DNA from: Pochonia chlamydosporia 170
Taxonomy: Eukaryota; Ascomycota; Sordariomycetes; Hypocreales; Clavicipitaceae
Assembly: GCF_001653235.2 (NCBI RefSeq)
Contig: NC_035791.1
Location: forward strand, 1,922,001-1,986,000
Reading direction: 5' to 3'
Length of the DNA stretch: 64,000 bases
Positions 22,971-32,376 of this stretch are shown here, piece by piece; positions within the stretch are counted from its first letter, which is position 1, and the number at the start of each line of letters is the position of its first letter. A program made the translations under genes and the position numbers. The notes beneath the pieces are model-generated. The model was given only the letters and a program-made list of their open reading frames with translations, did no database searches and was not told where the DNA came from.

Positions 22971-25900
22971 ATGGCGACTACTTCGAACATGTTCCTGTAC
23001 TCGCTGACGGTCCAGCCGCCGAATAATGTTGTGGCGGCAGTCCTGGGCCAGTTCGCAGGCACCAAGGAGCAGCTCATCATAACAGGTGCTGGCTCACAAC
23101 TGACCTTATTGCGACCGGATCCGTCTCTTGGCAAGGTGACAACGATTTTATCCCATGACGTCTTTGGAATAATTCGATCTCTTGCGGCTTTCCGCTTGGC
23201 GGGTAGCAATAAAGGTAAGCATTTCCTCCAGTTGCCTTCGACTTTGAAGCATGCAATTGAACATCTGGAACCACGTAGCTCTGGTGCTCAACCGGTATCC
23301 TGCGATTTGACAATTCTCACTTATGGAGCAACAACTTTCTGACCATGCTTTCTCACAGACTATTTGATTATCGCGTCTGATTCTGGCAGGATCACGATTG
23401 TCGAATACTTGCCAGCCCAGAACCGGTTCAGCAGACTACATCTCGAAACGTACGGCAAGTCCGGGGTCAGACGCGTGATTCCAGGAGAATATCTTGCGTG
23501 CGATCCCAAGGGACGAGCATGCCTTATTGCTGCCACCGAGAAGAACAAGCTAGTCTACGTTCTGAACCGAAGTGCACAAGCTGAGCTGACAATCTCCTCG
23601 CCCCTCGAAGCGCACAAACCTGGCGTGCTGGTTATTTCCATGGTGGCTTTGGATGTTGGATATGCTAATCCTGTCTTTGCCGCTCTGGAAATTGACTACT
23701 CTGAGGCCGATCAAGACTCCAGTGGTCAGGCGGTGGAAGAAGTCGAGACACAGCTTGTTTACTACGAACTGGATCTTGGCCTTAATCACGTTGTAAGGAA
23801 ATGGTCGGAACCCGTTGACCCTTCTGCCACTCTCCTGTTCCAGGTTCCAGGAGGCAATGATGGGCCTAGTGGAGTGCTCGTTTGTGGCGAAGAGAGCATT
23901 ACGTACAGGCATTCAAACCAGGACGCGTTTCGTGTGCCAATTCCTCGGAGAAAGGGAGCGACCGAGGACCCTTCTCGAAAACGCACAATTGTGTGTGGTG
24001 TGATGCATAAATTAAAAGGCAGCGCTGGCGCCTTTTTCTTTCTTTTGCAGTCCGAGGATGGCGATCTGTTCAAAGTTACCATCGATATGGTTGAGGATGA
24101 GGAAGGCAACCCGACTGGTGAAGTAAAAAGACTCAAGATTAAGTACTTTGATACTGTACCAGTCGCCACCAGTCTCTGCATTCTAAAGAGTGGTTTTCTT
24201 TACATTGCCAGTCAGTTCGGCAACTTTTCCTTCTACCAATTCGAAAAACTTGGTGATGACGACGAGGAACTGGAGTTTATCAGCGATGATTTTCCTGTTG
24301 ACCCGCATGCTTCATACGATCCCGTTTATTTCCACCCTCGGCCTGCCGAAAACCTGGCCCTTGTTGAGAGCATTCCGTCAATGAATCCATTGCTAGACTG
24401 TCAAGTTGAAAACTTGACGGGTGAGGATGCGCCACAGATTTATACTGTCTGTGGCAATGGAGCACGAAGCACTTTCAGAATGCTCAGACATGGTTTAGAG
24501 GTAAACGAGATCGTGGCTTCAGAGTTACCCGGTATTCCGTCTGCAGTGTGGACGTTGAAACTCAATCGAGGTGAACAGTTCGACGCTTACATCGTCTTGT
24601 CTTTCACGAATGGAACTCTTGTGCTGAGTATCGGAGAAACCGTTGAAGAAGTTAGCGATTCTGGCTTCTCTACGAGCGTTCCTACACTAGCAGCGCAATT
24701 ACTAGGAGACGACGGCCTTATTCAGGTTCATCCCAAGGGAATTCGACATATCCGCAATGGGAAGGTTAACGAGTGGGATGCTCCACAGCACAGATCTATT
24801 GTGGCAGCCTCAACGAATGCTCATCAAGTTGCCATTGCACTCAGCTCAGGCGAAATTGTGTATTTCGAGATGGATTCTGACGGATCTCTGGCGGAATACG
24901 ATGAGAAGAAGGAGATGTCTGGTACTGTCACTTGTCTTAGCTTGGGTGAAGTCCCAGAAGGAAGGGTACGCAGCTCATTTCTGGCCGTCGGCTGTGATGA
25001 CTGCACAGTTCGAATCCTGAGCCTTGATCCTGAGTCAACCCTTGAAAGCAAGTCAGTCCAGGCCTTGACAGCTGCACCATCATCATTGGCCATTATCGCC
25101 ATGGATGATTCGGCGTCAGGAGGCTCCACGCTTTATCTTCATATCGGCTTGCACTCCGGTGTCTACCTGCGAACCGTTCTTGACGAGGTCACAGGTGAAC
25201 TGACCGACACGAGACAAAAGTTCTTGGGGCCAAAGCAAGTGCGACTTTTCCAAGTTACTGTACAAGGAACGACTTGCGTTCTAGGCCTTAGCTCAAGACC
25301 TTGGCTGGGTTATTCCGATCCAATTACCAAAGGATTCGTCGTCACCCCTCTCAACTATGTCGATCTTGAATGGGGGTGGAACTTTAGTAGCGAGCAGTGC
25401 GAGGAGGGCGTTGTCGGTATTCAGGGCCAATCTCTGAGGTAAGTTAAGCCAAGTACCCTTTTTAACCGTTATTCCCACTTTGCCAAAATGATGAAACTCT
25501 GGGATCCTATGCCTATGAGCTATGAGGCCTTTAATACGCATTTTTTTTCCAATTGTTCCTACTGAAATGGCATACTTTTCACTCGTTTACACAGTTTTGC
25601 TTCCGTTCAACAACGACGCGGATACTAACATAACTCAGGATCTTCTCTATCGACCGATTAGGCGATACTTTGACGCAAAAAGCTGTCTCTCTGACGTACA
25701 CACCGAAGAAGCTTATCAAGCATCCACAGCAACCCCTCTTCTACACTATTGAAAGCGATAATAATACGCTCCCACCCGATCTGCGAGCTCAGTTGCTTGC
25801 TGACCCATCCGTGGTTAATGGTGATTCGACAATTTTACCACCAGAGGATTTTGGCTACCCCAAAGGCAATCGCCGATGGGCATCTTGCATCAACGTGATT

Positions 25901-27021
25901 GACCCGGTTTCTGACGAGCCTCAAGTTCTGCAGACTGTTGATTTAGAAAATAATGAGGCAGCTGTTAGCGCGGCTGTGGTTCCGTTTGCAAGTCAAGATA
26001 ACGAAAGTTTTCTCATCGTCGGTACGGGTAAAGACATTGTGGTAAATCCACGAAGCTTTTCAGAAGCCTATATTTACGTGTATCGCTTCCAAGATGAGGG
26101 AAGAGAGCTTGAATTTATACACAAGACCAAAATCGAAGAACCCCCTCTGGCGTTGATACCATTCCAAGGCAAACTTCTTGCTGGAGTTGGGAAGACTCTC
26201 CGAGTGTACGATCTTGGCATGCGACAAATGCTGCGAAAGGCACAAGCAGAAGTTGCCCCTCAGCAAATTGTGACACTGAACGCCCAGGGCAGCAGAATTA
26301 TTGTCGGCGATGTGCAACAAGGCGTCACATATGTGACCTACAAACCAACCACCAACAAGCTCATACCTTTTGCGGACGATACGACTGCACGATGGACAAC
26401 CTGTACGGCAATGGTTGACTATGAATCGGTGGCTGGGGGAGATAAATTTGGCAATATGTTCATCGTTCGTTGCCCTCCAAAGGCAAGTGAGGAGGCTGAC
26501 GAAGAGCAATCTGGCCTTCACTTGATGAACGCCAGGGATTACCTTCACGGGACCTCTCAGCGTCTCGATTTAATGTGTCACTTTTACGCACAAGATATTC
26601 CTACTAGCATGGCAAAAACTAGCCTTGTTGTTGGTGGACAAGAGGTGTTATTATGGAGCGGTCTTATGGGCACCATTGGTGTGTTTATACCTCTCATAAG
26701 TCGAGAGGATGCGGACTTCTTCCAAAGTCTTGAATCACATCTGCGGACCGAGGACCCACCCTTGGCTGGAAGAGACCATCTTATGTATCGATCATACTAC
26801 GCTCCTGTGAAGGGCATTATTGACGGAGATCTCTGTGAACGATATACCTTGCTTCCCAACGACAAGAAGCAAATGATTGCCGGCGAACTGGACCGATCAG
26901 TCCGAGAAATTGAAAGGAAAATATCTGTACGTTAACCCAAAGCTCCTTCTGCTTCCCTGTTTTGTCTCGGAGTACAAGCTAACAGTAACTTCAGGATATC
27001 CGTACTAGATCCGCCTTTTAA
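22971..27021 (+). CDS. rse1: Rse1, SF3b subunit 3 (SF3b130) pre-mRNA splicing factor
   Basis: Component of the U2 snRNP SF3b complex that helps anchor U2 at the branch point in the nucleus (family knowledge). Exons are 22971-23214, 23359-25438, 25639-26926 and 26995-27021, giving 1212 aa, the normal size for this family. The protein is a three-beta-propeller scaffold related to DDB1 and CPSF160. It starts with [19 protein letters not shown]. Propeller signatures follow, such as [17 protein letters not shown] and [17 protein letters not shown], with a CPSF_A-type C-terminal region ([38 protein letters not shown]). The last exon has 27 nt and encodes [15 protein letters not shown] lies just before the chosen TTCAG acceptor at 26994; the latter keeps the family C terminus. 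Introns of 144, 200 and 68 nt have standard GTAAG/GTACG donors. Confidence 0.96.
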
Positions 27022-27245
27022 TATATGAACTCGTCTGTTGGGTAGATGCCACTTGATGCGTTGTATGATATATCCTGTTTATACCTTATTTGGCTGGCTG
27101 GCGGCGGCGGCAGCGGCGTTGGAGTACATTGATAAAAGTCTCATAGACGGACTTGGGCATCAAAGGGTTAAACGTGCCTTTCTAGCACTTTAAATGAAGA
27201 TGAATTTAATACCCAGATCAACTCGTACATATGCTACCCTTTAGC

Positions 27246-28068
27246 CTACCTTCGCCAAAAGAAACCTAGGTTCTTGGGTTTCGTCGGCGCATGGCTTGAT
27301 CCATTTCTAGCCTGTTCCCGTTCCCATGCCTCGTCACCAAAGTACGCCTGTACTGAAGCGCCAAGGTCGTAGCCCGACTGCTCAAGGTACAATTGTGCGA
27401 TGTCATAATCAGACACTTTGCAAGACGTCATAAATCGCCGTATCTTGCCCTTTCTCAGTTCTTCATCTTCCCCATCAATAGGCGTGGGTGACAGGCTAAC
27501 ACCACCTTTGTAATATTCACCAGGTATCAAAATCGTCTTCCTACCCTGTAAAAGATGATCACTCGTTATGTTATTGGCCCGGCGCAGAGCGACTGCAGGA
27601 ACGCCGTATCGAAAGGACAATGATGTGATGGTGTCGTGGTCGTGGTTCAAAAAATGGAGGGTATCATCGGCTATATTCTTCTCGTCTTCTTCTATGGCTT
27701 TGTTCTCAGGCTTTGGGGGCTGCGGCTTCGAGTCTATGGGGGTATATGGTGGAGGGGCAGTGTTCATGGCTCGTGAGGATGGAACCGACGTATAAGACGG
27801 TGGATCTTTGAGTCCTTGCGGCAGAGGAGACGGCGTGCTTGATACTTGGCAGTACGGGCAGTACTGAGAAAACCTGGGGTTATTCTATTGGCATGAGAGT
27901 CAGATGCTGGACGAGTTGCACGGCTGTGGCGAAATCCGGGCTGACCTTTATACACCTGCCGCATATGATTCTCCCGCAGCATGATACCGTCCGATCCTCG
28001 GGGATCTTCTCTGGTGGCGGTGTGTTCTGCGGTTGTAGGATAGTTGCGCACGTTGAACAAGACTCCAT
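27246..28068 (-). CDS. Intracellular LysM-domain protein with N-terminal C8 zinc site and UBA-like C terminus
   Basis: Function unknown. Minus-strand exons are 28068-27946 and 27884-27246, giving 253 aa. Residues 1-53 hold four cysteine pairs (C4/C7, C30 or C31, C36/C39, C50/C53), arranged like a small zinc ribbon or degenerate RING: CSTC, CCGRIICGRC, YCPYC. A Pro-rich linker follows. A LysM domain spans about residues 117-163 (FLNHDHDTITSLSFRYGVP to ILIPGEY). A C-terminal helical segment (about 185-230: VSDYDIAQLYLEQSGYDL) resembles a UBA-type fold. There is no signal peptide or membrane segment, so this LysM is probably cytosolic, unlike secreted chitin-binding LysM effectors. The 61-nt intron uses a poor donor, GTCAGC; it was chosen because it alone joins CGRCIK to NNPRFSQYCPYC in frame. 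It converges with rse1, 224 bp apart. Confidence 0.8.
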
Positions 28069-28864
28069 GTCGACTAGGAGATGTAGGAATCTTGGCGGTC
28101 GTGTGAGTTGGTTATGACGGAAGATGGTGTTGACGAAGCTGTGAAGGTCTCATGACCAATCACGTCATGATTTGGCCATCCATTTCGATGGTTATGCTGG
28201 TTGCCTGTTGGCTGTTACAGGTGTGGGCTTGCTTTTCGCATATATTGACAAGTAGAGAATTTGGATCTTAAGGGTAATCTATCAATACAGTAAAGGGCAG
28301 TTTCAAAGACGCACAAAGTTCATCTTGATGATATGACCTGCGAGCTTGTGTGCTCAAGAATGATGGGAGTCGCAGATATTTGACCCACCAAGAGTCGCCT
28401 TGTATCGCAAATCCTGCGGTTCTAGAAGACAATATGTTAGTGTATACTTGGCCATAGTGATGCCAAGAGCAGGATTTCGAGATGCAAAGCAATCATATCT
28501 TAATAATTATATGTAGGTACAAAAGTTTGCCCGGCTTCTGTGTTTTATAAACTCTTTTACGGAGATTTCATTATTTATTGCACAAAACTTACTGATGAAT
28601 GCGACTCACTTGCTACAATGTTCCAATTTCGGACCCTTAGCTATGTTGAACAGGGTCGTTGGTGGAGCCAAGACCCGGAGCTGTTGCGCCACCTCTTGCG
28701 CCTTGCCATCAAGCTTTCCAACAACATTTCCTCCAAAGACAGTACAGACAACCTCGTGGTTCAAAGGCACTGGCAATCGCCAAGGCATAGCTTCGCCATC
28801 GACGTCGAGTTCATCAAATCATTCAAAAAGGCGACCATCCTTCCCCAAGCGGGCTGTCTACGCG
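28069..28864. promoter_or_regulatory. Divergent promoter region, LysM gene / NSRP1-like gene
   Basis: About 0.8 kb lies between head-to-head starts. The 270 bases before 28865 are open in frame with the NSRP1-like gene from an ATG at 28595, but they lack family similarity and are treated as leader. Confidence 0.55.
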
Positions 28865-30070
28865 ATGAGTAAACCGTTAGCCTTCGGGCTCAACTTATCA
28901 AAAAAGCCGGGCGCAACGAAACCGAAATCAGCGCCATTCAAAAAGAAGTCTGCATTCGGAGATGACAATGATTCCGATAACGAAGGCCCAAGTACTGGCG
29001 AGAAATTGGAACAAATTGGTGGCGACCTCGACGATTTTACAACAGCAGCGCACGGCGCTGATTCGCGAAAGGCTTCAAAACAAAAGTCCGGCACATCCAC
29101 ACAACCGCCAAAGCTGAAACCAAAAACTCAACCGAATGTCATGTTTGGCGATCTGTCGACCTCGCTAGCTTCGAGAAAAAACGCCGAAGCAGCCACAGAA
29201 CTGGACTCGAGTGTGTACGAATACGATTCCGTGTACGATTCATTAAAACCGAAAAAGGAAGACGTAAAGGAAGACGTGGAGCGCAAACCCAAATACATGA
29301 AGAGCCTTCTACAAGCGGCTGAAGTTCGTAAGCGGGATGCGCTAATCGCGGAGGAGAAAAAGATTGCCAGAGAGCGAGAGGCAGAAGGAGATGAATTTGC
29401 AGACAAGGAGAAGTTTGTGACGGAGGCATACAAAAAGCAACAAGAAGAAAATAGGAGATTAGAAGAGGAAGAGAAGCGAAGAGAGGAAGCAGAGGCCAAG
29501 AAGAACGAGGGCGGTGGTATGTCGGCATTTTACAGGAAACTTCTCGACAAGGACGAGGCGAGACACACCGAAATCGTAAAAGCGGCTGCGGAAAAGGCCA
29601 AGGAAGGACCTGTGGTGGAACAGGATGAGAGTGTAGAGAATGACAAAGAAAAGGCAGAGGCGGATTTGGTTCGCGAGATGAATGAACAGGGTGCATCTGT
29701 TGCTGTTAACGAAGATGGCCAAGTTGTGGACAAACGACAACTTCTGCGAGGCGGGCTGAACGTAGGTGCCAAGAAGAAGGAGGAAGCTCGCAAAGAAGCT
29801 GAACGGCCCAGAGAACCAGAGAGGAGACCCATGAATGGTGCGCAATTTGGAAGAAAGCAGGCAATGAGGGAGCGTCAAACGCGCATGATGGAAGAGCAGC
29901 TGGAGCAGTCGCTTAAGCGGTCGAGAGAAGCTGAAGAGTCACAGCGTCAAGAGGTTGAGCGCGCATCGAAGAGCCAGAAGACAGAAGGCGAAATTTCCAG
30001 TGCAAAGGAACGATATCTTGCCAGGAAACGGGCGGCCGAGGAAGCGAAGAAACAGGCGGGAGGGGAATAG
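28865..30070 (+). CDS. NSRP1/CCDC55-like splicing regulatory protein (DUF2040)
   Basis: Fungal relative of nuclear speckle splicing regulatory protein 1, which affects alternative splicing in animals; its role in fungi is inferred. It is a single exon of 401 aa. The start MSKPLAFGLNLSKKPG is followed by a Lys-rich disordered segment with the acidic patch DDNDSDNEGPSTGE. The hallmark N-terminal domain follows: YEYDSVYDSLK, then RKPKYMKSLLQAAEVRKRD and a long Glu/Lys/Arg coiled coil. The motif GGGMSAFYRKLLDKDE closes the conserved part. A Lys/Arg-rich tail (ERYLARKRAAEEAKKQ) probably carries nuclear localisation. An in-frame ATG lies 90 codons upstream at 28595. I prefer 28865 because conservation begins there and the preceding residues have no recognisable character. 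Confidence 0.85.
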   Translation: MSKPLAFGLNLSKKPGATKPKSAPFKKKSAFGDDNDSDNEGPSTGEKLEQIGGDLDDFTTAAHGADSRKASKQKSGTSTQPPKLKPKTQPNVMFGDLSTSLASRKNAEAATELDSSVYEYDSVYDSLKPKKEDVKEDVERKPKYMKSLLQAAEVRKRDALIAEEKKIAREREAEGDEFADKEKFVTEAYKKQQEENRRLEEEEKRREEAEAKKNEGGGMSAFYRKLLDKDEARHTEIVKAAAEKAKEGPVVEQDESVENDKEKAEADLVREMNEQGASVAVNEDGQVVDKRQLLRGGLNVGAKKKEEARKEAERPREPERRPMNGAQFGRKQAMRERQTRMMEEQLEQSLKRSREAEESQRQEVERASKSQKTEGEISSAKERYLARKRAAEEAKKQAGGE

Positions 30071-30364
30071 ACTACATCAAGATACCCAGCAATATGATCA
30101 CGGCGAACGCTGCTCTGGCCACAAATTCTTTTGACTTTGCGAAACGAAAATGAGTGTGGGTGACTCTCCACAGAGATCACTAGGTCTATTATTCATGCCT
30201 TTTCCATGTATCCCTTTCTTTAAATTATACAAAATCCCGGGCTGTGAAGCGTATCGGGGATGACATCTGATTGCTCCTCCCACGCCACAGCCACCATAGC
30301 ATAATATACAGCTTCAAGCTCCGTCGTAGATATTCGATCCAATCGAAGGGTCAACGTGGCAGGT
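30071..30364. other. Short convergent spacer NSRP1-like / tim13
   Basis: 294 bp of 3' flanking DNA shared by two convergent genes. No other feature is seen. Confidence 0.6.
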
Positions 30365-30707
30365 TTAATGACTGGGGTTGTTCTGCTCCTGGCGTATTCT
30401 GTTGATATATGCGGCGTTGACTTGGTTCCAAGCGGCCATGTATTTCTCCATGCATGTGGTCATGCAGGTCTGTTCGCCGCTTGACAACGAGCTACCGGGC
30501 TTGGGGACACATTTTTCGAAGCAATTCTCTTGGAGTTTCTAAAAGAAGGAGCGGGTTAGTCAGTGCCCATCAATGCGTAAGGAACAAAAGCTAGTGACTC
30601 GTGCGACTATGATGTTCGCATACCTCAATAAGGACTCGCGCATTTGCCAGGTTAGCCTCAGCAAGGACCTGCTTCATGACTGACTGCTTAACCGAACTGG
30701 AATCCAT
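30365..30707 (-). CDS. tim13: Tim13, small TIM chaperone of the mitochondrial intermembrane space
   Basis: Partner of Tim8 in the chaperone complex that escorts hydrophobic precursors across the mitochondrial intermembrane space (family knowledge). Minus-strand exons are 30707-30624 and 30538-30365, joined over an 85-nt intron with a CTAAC branch point, giving 85 aa. The twin CX3C motif is intact (C34-X3-C38, 14 residues, C53-X3-C57). These cysteines form the two disulfides needed for folding by the Mia40 pathway. The leading helix (VKQSVMKQVLAEANLANARVL) and trailing helix (YMAAWNQVNAAYINRIRQEQ) match the small-TIM hairpin. The sequence fits Tim13 rather than Tim8, Tim9 or Tim10 by the QVLAEANLANARVLIEKLQE pattern. 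It is divergent from the VIP36-like gene, with 528 bp between. Confidence 0.93.
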
Positions 30708-31235
30708 TGTGGCAACTTGGTGTCTGGTGTGTATGTCGGGGTAGAATATTGCGAAGCAGCCGTGCCAATTGATGACGATCTTGAAAAAAGCTTGGAGCAA
30801 GTTTGGTCGTCGCAAACAAGGCTGTCAGTCACACAGAGATCCCGAAAATGCTGCAATTGTGGCTAGTGCCCATGCATACCAGCCACACTGGTCACTGTCA
30901 GACACGAGAGCTGTGGCGCTGCATAACAGGGGATGGCCTTCACAATACAATCGTCACACGCTAAGGCTGGCTGGGCCTGGGCCGAACCCCAGGTTCCATG
31001 TTCCTTTTTGGCCCCGTTTGGAAGAGGACAGCTGTGTGCTAGCTTTCCAGTCTCGTATTTTGGTCAACGCTCACCATCCCCAAACTCTCAAACGTCGAGG
31101 GAGACAGATACCCGGCGCGCCTCGTTTTGGACAAGTTCTCGACGGCTGTCCGATCATTCCTTTCCTTTTTTTGTATTTCATTTCGTTGTCTCCGGTTTTC
31201 GAGTTGCCTTTCCACCTTTGGAGGCACGATTCACA
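30708..31235. promoter_or_regulatory. Divergent promoter tim13 / VIP36-like gene
   Basis: 528 bp between head-to-head start codons. The stretch just before 31236 is pyrimidine-rich (about 31140-31215), as is common near fungal transcription starts. No specific sites were identified. Confidence 0.55.
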
Positions 31236-32376
31236 ATGCGGTTGTCCTCAGTGCCCGCCGCTCTCCTGGCGGCCCTTGCAGGGACTGCACAGGCAGAACA
31301 TGATGCGTCCGACCTGAAGAGCATCTCGGTGTGTATAGGGAATGAATTCGTTGTCAAGTTAAACTTGGACTAATATGATTGGGTGACAGCTGCGAACACA
31401 CAGCATTCAGCAGGTCAGTTGGCCACAGCCGAGACGAGAGAGGCAACATGTCATAACAGACAAGCACACTGACACTAGGCATTGACTCACAGCCCTACCT
31501 CGATTCGGATATGCAGAGCCGTTGGTTCGATTTTGGAGGAGATACTATTGTTCGAACCGACTCGTACGTTACCCGATGCCCGTATAAGAACCGAAACTAA
31601 AAAGTGTTGATAGTTACATTCGCTTAACATCCGATCTTCCCTCTCAATCTGGCTGGCTGTTTTCTCGTGTGCCTCTAACCGCAACCAACTGGGAGGTCGA
31701 GGTTGAATTCCAGATCTCAGGAAAGAACCAGCTCTATGGCGATGGCCTCGCCATGTGGATCACCAAGCAGCGCGGTCAACAGGGCTCCGTCTTTGGAGCT
31801 GCCGATCGATTCGAGGGTCTGGGGATCTTCGTCGACACATACAAGAACAACCGACCCGGAGTTGTGTTCCCCTACGTCATGGCCATGTACGGCGATGGTC
31901 ACCGCTCCTACAACAAGAACGACGATGGCAAGGAGACCGAGTTGGCCGGTTGCTCAGCTCGTGGCATTCGACATGCCAGTGTCCCTACCAAGATGCGCCT
32001 CACTTACATTCAGGACAAGCAGCTTAAGCTCGACCTCCAGTACAAGGAGGAAGACGAGTGGACGTCTTGCTTCGAGGTCGACAATCCTCCTCAGATCCCT
32101 AACATCGCCTACCTCGGATTCAGTGCGGAAACTGGTGAACTCAGCGATAACCACGACATTATCTCCGTCTCTACTAAGAATTTGTACAACAGCCCTGGCA
32201 GCACGACCAACCGAGCGGGAGCCAGCAAGGGCCAAAAAGTCAAGAGCCACGTTGTCAAGGAGGGCGGTAGCTGGACCTGGTTCTTCACCAAGATTATCCT
32301 GTTCTTCTTTGCTGTTGGCGGTGCATACGTGGGCTACACAGCTTACCGTACCAAGAGCAAGAGCCACAGATTTTAA
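31236..32376 (+). CDS. VIP36/Emp47-type L-type lectin, ER-Golgi cargo receptor
   Basis: Type I membrane lectin of the ERGIC-53/VIP36 family that recognises high-mannose glycoproteins in the early secretory pathway (family knowledge). Exons are 31236-31328, 31390-31413, 31493-31563 and 31614-32376, giving 316 aa. A signal peptide spans residues 1-20 (cleavage predicted after AGTAQA). The lectin domain begins LRTHSIQQPYLDSDMQ and includes WLFSRVPL, GDGLAMWIT, GLGIFVDTYKNN and the carbohydrate-site GDG/HRSYN region. One transmembrane helix near residues 282-306 is followed by a short basic tail ending RTKSKSHRF. There is no KKXX ER-retrieval signal. The second exon is only 24 nt, coding LRTHSIQQ, and is required for the conserved start of the lectin fold. 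Introns are 61, 79 and 50 nt. Confidence 0.93.
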
